This document shows, piece by piece, positions 16,691 through 25,242 of a stretch of DNA of 64,000 bases (the first letter of the stretch is position 1; each line of letters opens with the position of its first letter). The notes below the pieces were generated by a model that was given only the letters and a program-made list of their open reading frames with translations, ran no database searches and was not told where the DNA came from. The position numbers and the translations under genes are program-made. Source of the stretch: G963663495 sp963663495 (GTDB lineage Bacteria; Bacteroidota; Rhodothermia; Rhodothermales; Bin80). The stretch spans positions 1,736,001 to 1,800,000 of the forward strand of contig OY760427.1 in the NCBI GenBank assembly GCA_963663495.1, read 5' to 3'.

Positions 16691-19626
16691 TAAATGATCA
16701 CGCCGCAGGGCTAAGAGTTCGACGCGTCTTTTCTAAATCGGGCGAGCGGGCACTAGACTCAGTGCATTGGGAGAAGCGCGATGCCGCAATTCGTAATCCT
16801 GCGGGCGAGGCGGTATTCGAGCAGAAGGGAGTCGAATTTCCGACGAGTTGGAGCCAGCTATCTACTAACGTAGTGGCGTCAAAGTATTTCTACGGAGATT
16901 TGACACGGAGCCCCAGGGATCCCGATATCGGTGGCCGGGAGCACTCACTCCGTCAACTGATCTACCGAGTCACTCGCACTATCACCGACTGGGGTAAGTC
17001 ACAAGGATACTTCGCCAGCGAAGAGGATGGGGAGCGATTTTTCGATGAGCTCACATGGTTGTGCACCAATCAGTACGGTAGCTTCAACTCTCCGGTTTGG
17101 TTCAATGTCGGGCTGCACGCGATGTACAAAGTGCGGGATTCAGGGGAGAAAAAGATTTATGGCTGGAATATTGAAGCCAGACGAGCTGCAGAAGTAGATC
17201 CTTACGAGCGTCCTCAGGGATCGGCGTGCTTTATTATTTCTGTGGAGGACTCCATAGACAATATTTGGCAGTTGATGGCGGAGAGTGCCCGTCTATTCAA
17301 GTTCGGTTCGGGAGTGGGCGCAGACTGGTCTACCTTGCGGTCAACGGAAGAAAAGCTGTCAGGGGGGGGGCAGCCCAGTGGCCCAGTGAGCTTTATGCGT
17401 GTGCAGGACGCTACCGGTGGCACGATAAAAAGCGGCGGAAAGACACGCCGTGCGGCCATTATGCAGACCCTCAAGATTGATCATCCCGATATCCTTGAGT
17501 TTATTGATGCCAAAAAAACGGAGGAGCGCAAGGCGTGGGCACTGATTGAGCAGGGGTATGACGGCAGCTTCAACGGGCCTGCCTACGGGTCCGTAGCCTT
17601 CCAGAACGTAAATCAATCCGTTCGATTGACCGATGCCTTTATGTGGGCCGCGGCCAGGAATGAATTGTTCGACCTTTGCGCGGTTACAACGAAAAGGCCT
17701 ATTAAGCAAGAGGATGCCGCCATGCTCCTGGACCGAATCGCAGACGGCACCCATGTCTGCGGAGATCCGGGCGTGCAGTACGAGGATGCCATTCAGCGCT
17801 GGCATACGTGTAGCCAGACCGCGCCCATCAACTCAAGCAATCCATGTTCAGAATACATGTTCTTGGACGATTCGGCATGCAACTTGGCCAGTCTGAACCT
17901 GCGCAAGTACCAGGAGGAGGACGGTAGTTTTGATACGGAACGATTCAGGGCAGCGACTAGGATCTTCATTACGGCGATGGAAATCCTGGTGGACAATGCG
18001 GGGTATCCGAGCGAGCGGATCGCTGAAAACAGCCACAGGTTTCGCCCACTGGGCCTGGGGTTTGCCAACTTGGGTGCCTTGCTCATGTCCATGGGGCTGC
18101 CGTACGACAGCGATCAAGGGCGGGCGGTAGCAGGAGCCATAATGGCTATAGAGCACTGCGAAGCATACGCTCGGAGCGCCGAGATAGCATCTAATGCGCA
18201 CATAGGACCTTTTGATGGCTATGCCGAAAACCGTACATCCATGCTGAAAGTCATGCGGATGCATCGGAACGCTGCGTATAAGATTGACGAGCGCTGCCCG
18301 GCGTATCTCAAAGCTGCTGCTACGGGGGCCGCAGATCGGATGGTGGAGCTCGGCGAGGCTCACGGATACCGCAACGCCCAAGCGACGGTGCTGGCACCCA
18401 CGGGTACTATCGCCTTCATGATGGACTGTGATACAACCGGCATAGAGCCCGATATCGCCCTGGTTAAGTACAAGCTGTTAGCTGGCAAAGGAGACGGCAT
18501 GCTGAAAATCGTCAACAAAACGGTGCCGGAGGCACTGGCGAGGCTGGGTTATACCAGCGTGGAGGCTGACCGCATCCTAAAATACATAGACGAGACAGAC
18601 ACCATTGAAGGGGCTCCAGGACTCAAGGATGAACACCTGCCTGTGTTTGACTGCGCTTTCAAACCATTCAAGGGAAAGCGGAGCATCCACCACAGCGGCC
18701 ACATTAGAATGATGGCGGCTTGCCAGCCGTTTGTCTCCGGTGCGATTTCAAAGACAGTGAACATGCCGGAGCGGGCCACAGTACAGGAAATCGCAGATGC
18801 GTATGTACGGGGCTGGAAACTTGGCCTGAAGGCCTTGGCCATCTATCGGGAGAATTCAAAGAGGAGCCAACCGTTGGCGACCTCGAAAAAGGGTAATACG
18901 TCAACTGGCCAGGTATCAACAAACGGCAACGGTGCTGCCGCGCGTCCTGAAATCAGAGAGAAGATCGTTTTCAAACCGGCACGCACCCGGTTGCCGGATG
19001 AGCGGCAGTCCATCACCCACAAGTTCAGCGTAGCAGGGCACGAAGGGTATCTGCATACAGGGCTCTACCCCGACACGAGACTTCCGGGGGAGATATTTAT
19101 AACGATGGCAAAGCAGGGATCAACGATTTCCGGGTTGATGGACGCTTTTGCCACTAGCGTTTCCATCGCGCTCCAGTACGGGGTGCCGCTCTCTGACTTG
19201 TGCCAGAAGTTCAGCTACATGCGGTTTGAGCCGAGCGGCTTTACCAACAACCGCCAGATACCGATGGCGAAATCCATCATGGACTACATCTTCCGCTATC
19301 TGTCGCTGAAATTTCTGGGCTCCGTTGAGCCGGATAAGGAAATTAAAGATGCTGTGTCCGGGGTAACAAGGGTGGTGGAGAATAGTGGCCCGGCAGCTGA
19401 CCATACCCAGATGCAGCTACCGTTCGATGACGAGTCCCTGGACGTGAACAGCGTTGCTGAGGTGGTGTCAACCAGGGCGCATGTGTCTGCCCAAGGGGTG
19501 GTGACACAGATCGTATTTGAAAATCAGGAGGATGCCCCCCCGTGCCCCAACTGCGGTGCGATAACCGTCAGGAGTGGTGCATGCTACGTCTGCACACAAT
19601 GCGGTACCTCAAACGGCTGTGGATAG
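16666..19626 (+). CDS. nrdJ: Adenosylcobalamin-dependent ribonucleotide reductase (class II)
   Basis: It makes deoxyribonucleotides from ribonucleotides with coenzyme B12, without an oxygen requirement. About 986 residues. Family signatures: WSQLSTNVVASKYF near the N-terminus, FNSPVWFNVGL, the NPCSE catalytic motif (NSSNPCSEYMFLDD), APTGTIAFMMDCDTTG, and a C-terminal CPNCG...CTQCG metal-binding tail. The ancestral start was probably the GTG at 16475 (MSSQRSATSNQELNDHAAG). The 171-bp MITE plus its 8-bp duplication (179 bp) split codon 15 and shifted the frame. The gene is still open from codons inside the MITE: a GTG at 16537, or the ATG at 16666, which replaces the lost N-terminus with MGTQPYNS and is my choice because it adds the least. 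All conserved domains are downstream of the insertion. Confidence 0.9.
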   Translation: MGTQPYNSLNDHAAGLRVRRVFSKSGERALDSVHWEKRDAAIRNPAGEAVFEQKGVEFPTSWSQLSTNVVASKYFYGDLTRSPRDPDIGGREHSLRQLIYRVTRTITDWGKSQGYFASEEDGERFFDELTWLCTNQYGSFNSPVWFNVGLHAMYKVRDSGEKKIYGWNIEARRAAEVDPYERPQGSACFIISVEDSIDNIWQLMAESARLFKFGSGVGADWSTLRSTEEKLSGGGQPSGPVSFMRVQDATGGTIKSGGKTRRAAIMQTLKIDHPDILEFIDAKKTEERKAWALIEQGYDGSFNGPAYGSVAFQNVNQSVRLTDAFMWAAARNELFDLCAVTTKRPIKQEDAAMLLDRIADGTHVCGDPGVQYEDAIQRWHTCSQTAPINSSNPCSEYMFLDDSACNLASLNLRKYQEEDGSFDTERFRAATRIFITAMEILVDNAGYPSERIAENSHRFRPLGLGFANLGALLMSMGLPYDSDQGRAVAGAIMAIEHCEAYARSAEIASNAHIGPFDGYAENRTSMLKVMRMHRNAAYKIDERCPAYLKAAATGAADRMVELGEAHGYRNAQATVLAPTGTIAFMMDCDTTGIEPDIALVKYKLLAGKGDGMLKIVNKTVPEALARLGYTSVEADRILKYIDETDTIEGAPGLKDEHLPVFDCAFKPFKGKRSIHHSGHIRMMAACQPFVSGAISKTVNMPERATVQEIADAYVRGWKLGLKALAIYRENSKRSQPLATSKKGNTSTGQVSTNGNGAAARPEIREKIVFKPARTRLPDERQSITHKFSVAGHEGYLHTGLYPDTRLPGEIFITMAKQGSTISGLMDAFATSVSIALQYGVPLSDLCQKFSYMRFEPSGFTNNRQIPMAKSIMDYIFRYLSLKFLGSVEPDKEIKDAVSGVTRVVENSGPAADHTQMQLPFDDESLDVNSVAEVVSTRAHVSAQGVVTQIVFENQEDAPPCPNCGAITVRSGACYVCTQCGTSNGCG

Positions 19627-19630
19627 CCAG

Positions 19631-21457
19631 CTACTGCTGCGTCGCTATGTTTTCAAAATAAACCAGCCCGCCCTCCAGTCCGCCGCTGAAGAGGTCCAGA
19701 TCACCATCTCCGTCAATGTCAGCGAATCGGGGCACGGTATAGATCGGTAAGGGTATGTCCAAGGTGCCGACTTCCTTGAACTGGTGCTGCTCTTTCGTGC
19801 CTACGTTGCGAAACAGCACGGCGCTGGCGCCTTCGCGTCCGACAACCATGTCCAAGTCTCCGTCGGCATCCAGGTCCGCGAAGGTGGGAGCACTCCGGCG
19901 ACCCACATCAATTCCGTCAAACTTGTCGCTAACCAGAACAAATATCGGGTCTGTTCGAGAACCCTCGTTGCGGTAGAAATTCAGGTCTCCGGAAGACTCT
20001 CCCGCAAATAGGTCGTAATCGCCATCATCGTCAATGTCTGCAAGCGCGGGGTTCGCATTGCTGCCGCGCGATAAAACGACGAAGGCCTCCTCGGCAAGCA
20101 CAAAATTCCACGCCGACGGGCTGCCCTCGTTACGGTAGTAGTTTATTCCCTTATTCCAAGTCCCTGCCAGCATGTCCAAGTCTCCGTCCCCGTCAAGATC
20201 CGCAACTGCGGGTGCAAAATGGTACCTGCCGGACATTCCCAATCGTCCCCGCAGATGGAAGGAGGCCGCATTTGGCGTACCGGTGTTCTCAAAAACATAG
20301 ATGCGGCCCGTGTCAAAGGCGTCCGACTCAATCTTGTTGGTCAAAAGCAGATCTGCGTCACCATCTGCATCCAAGTCCGCTAACTCCGGGATGGTCTCGG
20401 CTCCTATATCGATGGTAGCCAGGTATTGCCTGCTTTGCAGTTCATACTGCCCCGCGTGCGCTTCAAGAAAATACAGGTTGGCCGCTGACGAGCTGTTCGG
20501 ATTGAATGCTCCGCCGAGCACGCCAATAAACAGATCTGCGTCATTATCACCGTCTATGTCAGTAAAGACCGGGGCGTTGTAGCCGCTCGTACTCAACAGG
20601 TTACCGAGCGGAAACGGTAACGGCTCGTTACGTAGGTTGGGTTCGCTGCATGTGCCTGTGTTGGGTATCAACAAAAGGCCTGGCTCAAAAAAATCTCCCC
20701 AAAACAGGTCGGGGTCGGCGTCGGCATCCACATCGTGAAACGTCAGCGTATTGGCGCCGTGGAGTGATCCAAACTGTGCGACGATTTCTATGTCCTCAAA
20801 CCGCTCCGCTTCCAGTGCGAAGCGCGGAATGTTGCGCTCGTCCGTCCCCACGGCTTCGTAGCGCCGTAAGGTGCCGTCAATGCGGCCTATAAACAAGTCC
20901 ATCAGACTATCGCAGTCGAGGTCAATAAAGTGCGGGATGTTTTGCCTGTCAGCGAAAAGCGGTACCCCGTCCGCATCACGCAAAGAGTCGGTATCGGTAA
21001 CAAAACGAGGTTCTGCGGGCGTGCCGACGTTGCGAAACAGGCGCATGTAGCTGTATGGCATCTCGCCTACGAAGTCCATGTCGCCGTCCGAGTCCAAGTC
21101 TACAATGCGGTACCATTCGCCGACTTGCAAATCATGAAACTGATCCGTGCGCCATGTAAAGCGGGCCTCTGAGGCAGTGCCCGTGTTCTCAAAAAACTTC
21201 ACCTCATTGGTCAGTTCCTGGACAAACATGTCCGTGTCACCATCACTGTCGATGTCCGCAAACTGGGGCCGTGGTACATTCAGGCCGCCCAGGAACGGGT
21301 GATCAATCTGCGTGCCGGCTGAATCGCGAACCACGAAGGGGTACGGCCGGTGCTGGAATACCGGCGGAAACTCTGCAGGCACCAGTGCCTGGTATCCTAC
21401 AAAACACCCGCAAGAGAGGGCAGCGGCCATAACGAGAACACGGTGCACGATGCGCAT
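19631..21457 (-). CDS. Secreted FG-GAP/VCBS repeat protein
   Basis: About 608 residues. The ATG at 21457 is chosen because it sits one base after the stop of the upstream gene and starts a signal peptide (MRIVHRVLVMAAALSCG). The mature part is a string of FG-GAP/VCBS blades, each with a calcium-binding loop such as DIDSDGDTD, DLDADGDAD, DIDGDNDAD and DIDGDGDLD, with around ten loops in all. Such proteins fold as integrin-like beta-propellers outside the cell. The function is not known, but adhesion or a cell-surface role is usual. It is the last gene of a three-gene operon and converges on nrdJ with four bases between stops. Confidence 0.8.
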   Translation of the reverse strand: MRIVHRVLVMAAALSCGCFVGYQALVPAEFPPVFQHRPYPFVVRDSAGTQIDHPFLGGLNVPRPQFADIDSDGDTDMFVQELTNEVKFFENTGTASEARFTWRTDQFHDLQVGEWYRIVDLDSDGDMDFVGEMPYSYMRLFRNVGTPAEPRFVTDTDSLRDADGVPLFADRQNIPHFIDLDCDSLMDLFIGRIDGTLRRYEAVGTDERNIPRFALEAERFEDIEIVAQFGSLHGANTLTFHDVDADADPDLFWGDFFEPGLLLIPNTGTCSEPNLRNEPLPFPLGNLLSTSGYNAPVFTDIDGDNDADLFIGVLGGAFNPNSSSAANLYFLEAHAGQYELQSRQYLATIDIGAETIPELADLDADGDADLLLTNKIESDAFDTGRIYVFENTGTPNAASFHLRGRLGMSGRYHFAPAVADLDGDGDLDMLAGTWNKGINYYRNEGSPSAWNFVLAEEAFVVLSRGSNANPALADIDDDGDYDLFAGESSGDLNFYRNEGSRTDPIFVLVSDKFDGIDVGRRSAPTFADLDADGDLDMVVGREGASAVLFRNVGTKEQHQFKEVGTLDIPLPIYTVPRFADIDGDGDLDLFSGGLEGGLVYFENIATQQ

Positions 21458-21458
21458 C

Positions 21459-22802
21459 TCAGCGTGTAGCTGTGCCCAGACCCGTCGCATTGGCACCCAC
21501 TTCAAGCATTCGAACAACTCGTTGCTCTGCAGTGCTTATGATGGCTATAACCCCGGGCATTTCGCCAAAGTCGTAGCGGGGGGCATAGGAGCCGTTCATG
21601 TTATTGTTGGATACGAATACGTAGGCCCCATCCGCAGAAATAGCACTGCCGTGGGGTTGCGCCATCCCAGGAATGATGGCCTCCACCGCGCGCTCTTCCA
21701 TATTGACGATCGTGACAGTTCCGGCCATCTTGTTGCCGAACCAGAGCTGTTTGCCATCGTGCGTAAAGACCGGATGCCACGGAGCTGCTCCAACGGACAG
21801 CGTGTCCATCATGGCCGGTTGTGATGGTGCTGTCGTGTCAAAAAACAGGATCTGTCCAGTGAGTTGTCCCCCGACAGCCATCGTGCTTCCATCCGGGCTG
21901 ATGGCAAACTGCACCAGCGTGTGTGTGGGACCATCTATGGAAGCAAGGTTCACGTTTTCCTCCGCGAGTTCTAACGTGGCCAGCCTGTTCTCTGCCAGCG
22001 ACCCAATGTAGGCATGGTCGCCGGTCGGATGGATTGCTAGTGCGTGCGGGCGAGGGAAAAACACATCTATCTCCTCAATTTCCATCGTTGACCGCTGCAA
22101 TTGCCCGATCCGTTGCGGAGGGTTGACCGCTTTCATGGACCTGCCAATCAGCAGTACATCGCGATCTGGATGTAACGCCAGCATGCCCGGCCGCTCAAAC
22201 TCGGTCTGCCCGATCAGTTCATTAGCACGGTTAAACTTGAGTACCACATCATCGCCAATGAGTGAGACGTACCAAACCGAGCCATCGGGTTCCACCGCTA
22301 CATGATGCGGCTTGGCATCGCGGGTAAAGCCGAGCGCTTCCAGCCTGATGGTTCCGACAATTATGTGCTTATCCATGTCTATAACATGAATGGTAGCGTC
22401 TCCCTCACTGCACGCGTACAGCAGGTTTGCAGCATCCGCATAGGGGACCGCACCGTCATCACTTCGGGCCCCCTCGTTTATCCAGCGTCGTACGCGCTCC
22501 ACGGCGCTCGGGCGTATGGCGTCAGCAGCGGCCCGTAGCGGATGGTCTTGCGGAAGCTTGGTGGCCAACTTAATGAGGAGGCTGCCTTCAGCGTCAAAGG
22601 GGATTACTACCGGACCAAGCTCCGAGCCTCGTATCAGCGCGTTCCAGGAATCAAGCTGCAGCCCGGTTTCGTAGACCAGAAGTGGTGCAAAATCCGACTG
22701 CAGTATAGGCAGGATATCGTTGGCAAACGCAGTGTCTTGGGCGCTGGCATGCGTGGTCAGTAACCCTGCAATGCAGATGCACGGCAGCATAGTACGCATC
22801 AT
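21459..22802 (-). CDS. Secreted YVTN-type beta-propeller protein with a haem-less cytochrome-like N-terminus
   Basis: 447 residues with a signal peptide (MMRTMLPCICIAGLLTTHASA). Residues about 25-120 follow the Planctomycete-type cytochrome domain pattern: FANDILPILQS, GLQLDSWNALIRGSELGPVVIP, and RVRRWINEGAR. The CxxCH haem site expected after the first block is absent (it reads SDFAPLLV). The remainder is a YncE/YVTN-like propeller with phrases such as PHHVAVEPDGSVWYVS, LALHPDRDVLLIG, FAISPDGSTMAVGG and GSAISADGAYVFVSNN. It overlaps the gene before it by four bases (ATGA), so the two are translationally coupled. Role unknown. Confidence 0.75.
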   Translation of the reverse strand: MMRTMLPCICIAGLLTTHASAQDTAFANDILPILQSDFAPLLVYETGLQLDSWNALIRGSELGPVVIPFDAEGSLLIKLATKLPQDHPLRAAADAIRPSAVERVRRWINEGARSDDGAVPYADAANLLYACSEGDATIHVIDMDKHIIVGTIRLEALGFTRDAKPHHVAVEPDGSVWYVSLIGDDVVLKFNRANELIGQTEFERPGMLALHPDRDVLLIGRSMKAVNPPQRIGQLQRSTMEIEEIDVFFPRPHALAIHPTGDHAYIGSLAENRLATLELAEENVNLASIDGPTHTLVQFAISPDGSTMAVGGQLTGQILFFDTTAPSQPAMMDTLSVGAAPWHPVFTHDGKQLWFGNKMAGTVTIVNMEERAVEAIIPGMAQPHGSAISADGAYVFVSNNNMNGSYAPRYDFGEMPGVIAIISTAEQRVVRMLEVGANATGLGTATR

Positions 22803-25168
22803 GTGTCAACTGTCTTTTTCCTGAGCACAAACAGCCCTTCGTGCATACTGGTAATGATGATTTTTCCGCTGTCGAAGTATGGATAATTGCTCCACGAGCC
22901 ACCAAATCCGGCCTTATCAGGGCCACCGGGCACGGAGTCGAAAAATCCGACTTCGACGGGATTAGCTACATCGCTGATATTGAAGACGCGGAGCCCGCTC
23001 AGGTAGTTGGACTGGTACATCAGATTGCCGCGGATGTAGAGGTTATGGTCACTCGACTTGTTCTCCGATATAAATTCCTTCAGTATCTGCGGGTCATCAA
23101 GGTCGGTAACGTCCCATATCAAGGTGCGCGTACCACTGACGAGACCATCCAGTTCATCAAGTTCGTCATTCATGAAAAAGTGGCTGTGGTCCTCCGTCAG
23201 CCATCCCTGATGGGTGTAGGCGAAGTTTGGGTAGGCCACCGTTGCAAGCGATACGGGGGCAACCTTGTCCGTAACGTCAGCGATGCTGAGTGCCGTTTCG
23301 TTGGCGCCGAAACAAATTTCCTTGCCGCGGTGCGCGATGTCGGGTCCACGGTATATGACGCACTGCGCATCGTGCGAATATCCGGTACCGCTGCGTCCGG
23401 TGCCTGCATCGGCAAAGCACCCGGCAAATTCCGGGCGGGTTGGCTCTTCAATGTTGATCATGTGCAATCCCCCGCCACAGGTTGTGCCCCCGCCTTGGCT
23501 ACCGACGGCGTAGGCGTAACCGGTCTCTTCGTTAATCACAATGTTGTGTGCGCTGTGTATATCGCTGTAGACCGCACTTTCCTGAAAATCGGCGGGCATG
23601 TCTTCCACATCGCGGAGCTGTGTAAGGTCGAACACCTGCATGCCGTGCGCCCCAGCGCCATCAGCCACGATGAAGGCATGATCCTTGTACACCTTTATAT
23701 CTCGCCAGGAATTGGGATTCGAGCCTTCTGTCATAGGAAGCTGACCGACATATGCAGGATTCAATGGGTCGGTTATGTCCACGAACACCGTTCCGTCTGT
23801 TCTGCCCACCAGCCCGTATTCCCGACCGGTTTCCGGGTCGACCCAGCCCCAAATATCATTCAGATGAACGGATCCCGTGGCGCCGAGATCATGCAGCGGC
23901 ACGAAGGCCAGCAAGTCCACATCGCTGCAAGCGAACTGCCCCGCCATGCCGGTATCGCAGTCCACTCCGCTACTTGCGAACAGCTCTACCCTGGGAGTAG
24001 GAGTGATGCGTGATTCTGCCATTGTTTCCCCGGTGCCAGGGTCAGTAAGCAATACTGAGGCGGCGCCATCCCCAAAGTTCGCCCCTGGCGCAGTGGATAC
24101 TACCACCCTGCCCGAGGCCGCAAGCGCGATGCCGAACAGCTGGTCACCATCAGCTCCTCCCGTGCTGCCAGTTTCCGTTAAAGCCCCGTCCTTTCCTGCA
24201 CGATACATGTAAAGCTTACCGCTGAAATTATCGGCTCCCCATGCACTCACGAACAGCCTGTCCTCGGCGGCAGCGAGGCTGTATCCGAACAGGTTGAGTG
24301 ATGTCCCATCATCAGGCATCGTGGTGGTGGGAATCCATTCTCCTGACTCCGCCTGGGCGAATACAATCACTGAACCGGCCGGGGGGGCGGTATCTCCTGC
24401 ATCCAAGCCGGGAATAAAGCCGGGTGCTCCGGCAGCGATTACGCCCTCACTGAGCACCTGTAACGATATGCCTAGCCCACGTAAGCCGCCACGAGTGAGA
24501 ATGTAATCTTCGTTGGACCATTCCCCGTCTGCAGACACGTTTCTGAAGACAAAGACTGCACCAGCATCTTCGTGGCCGGGAGCACCAACATAGATATTCG
24601 CTCCGTCGGTGGCCAATGTGGCCCCAAATCCGGCAGCGTTTACGGAAGGTAGCAGGTCGGCGGTTCGTTGCCAGCCTTCCGCGCTCGGTGTGTACACGGA
24701 CACAGCACCGGAAGTCTGCGTTGCCATGCCCACAATTATCGTGTCATCTATGAGAATGACGGAGGAGCCCAAGCGTTCGGAAGTGAGGCTGGGGCTCACC
24801 GCAAGTTGTGCCACTTCCTCCCAAGCGCCGGAGGACACATCGCGCTCGAAAACGTACGACGCTCCCAGTCCTTCGGTGGCCCCGGGCGCAGTTACGACCA
24901 TCCTGTCATCCTTGACAGCCATGGAGGCACCAAAAAGATCACCTGCTGCCGCGTCGGATGCACGTAGCGTGCCATTGATATGCCATATGGCTCCGGTCAG
25001 ACCACGCTGGTAGACCAGGATTTCACCGGGTTCATCGGGCTTGGCAGGGCTTCCGATGAGGATCTCTCGGTCACTTATGGCAGCTGACTGGCCGAAAGAC
25101 GGCAGCTGGGCAATGGCCTGCGTGGACAAACCAGCAAGCAGAAGAAGGCACGTGTAATGTCTAAGCAT
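22799..25168 (-). CDS. Choice-of-anchor B family secreted protein
   Basis: 789 residues, signal peptide MLRHYTCLLLLAGLSTQAIA. The first 370 residues carry FG-GAP-like propeller repeats (DLFGASMAVKDDRMVV, LNLFGYSLAAAEDRLFVSAW, DQLFGIALAASGRVVVST). The second half is the LVIVD/choice-of-anchor B domain, ending with the family-like GFGGSWSNYPYFDSGKI and SMHEGLFVLRKK. Family members are exported and often surface-attached; here no sorting tail follows. It is the first gene of the operon with the two propeller genes downstream. It lies only 74 bp from the end of glgB on the same strand. Confidence 0.8.
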   Translation of the reverse strand: MLRHYTCLLLLAGLSTQAIAQLPSFGQSAAISDREILIGSPAKPDEPGEILVYQRGLTGAIWHINGTLRASDAAAGDLFGASMAVKDDRMVVTAPGATEGLGASYVFERDVSSGAWEEVAQLAVSPSLTSERLGSSVILIDDTIIVGMATQTSGAVSVYTPSAEGWQRTADLLPSVNAAGFGATLATDGANIYVGAPGHEDAGAVFVFRNVSADGEWSNEDYILTRGGLRGLGISLQVLSEGVIAAGAPGFIPGLDAGDTAPPAGSVIVFAQAESGEWIPTTTMPDDGTSLNLFGYSLAAAEDRLFVSAWGADNFSGKLYMYRAGKDGALTETGSTGGADGDQLFGIALAASGRVVVSTAPGANFGDGAASVLLTDPGTGETMAESRITPTPRVELFASSGVDCDTGMAGQFACSDVDLLAFVPLHDLGATGSVHLNDIWGWVDPETGREYGLVGRTDGTVFVDITDPLNPAYVGQLPMTEGSNPNSWRDIKVYKDHAFIVADGAGAHGMQVFDLTQLRDVEDMPADFQESAVYSDIHSAHNIVINEETGYAYAVGSQGGGTTCGGGLHMINIEEPTRPEFAGCFADAGTGRSGTGYSHDAQCVIYRGPDIAHRGKEICFGANETALSIADVTDKVAPVSLATVAYPNFAYTHQGWLTEDHSHFFMNDELDELDGLVSGTRTLIWDVTDLDDPQILKEFISENKSSDHNLYIRGNLMYQSNYLSGLRVFNISDVANPVEVGFFDSVPGGPDKAGFGGSWSNYPYFDSGKIIITSMHEGLFVLRKKTVDT

Positions 25169-25242
25169 AAAATCAGGAGGAGCGGAGTATCAGGGTGCGG
25201 CGGTTGAACGATTCCTGCCGCATAATGTTGTTGCAAAATGTG

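Noticed and set aside
22841..24013. A 390-codon plus-strand frame inside the choice-of-anchor B gene
   Set aside because: Antisense shadow: the minus strand encodes a clear secreted propeller protein with a signal peptide.
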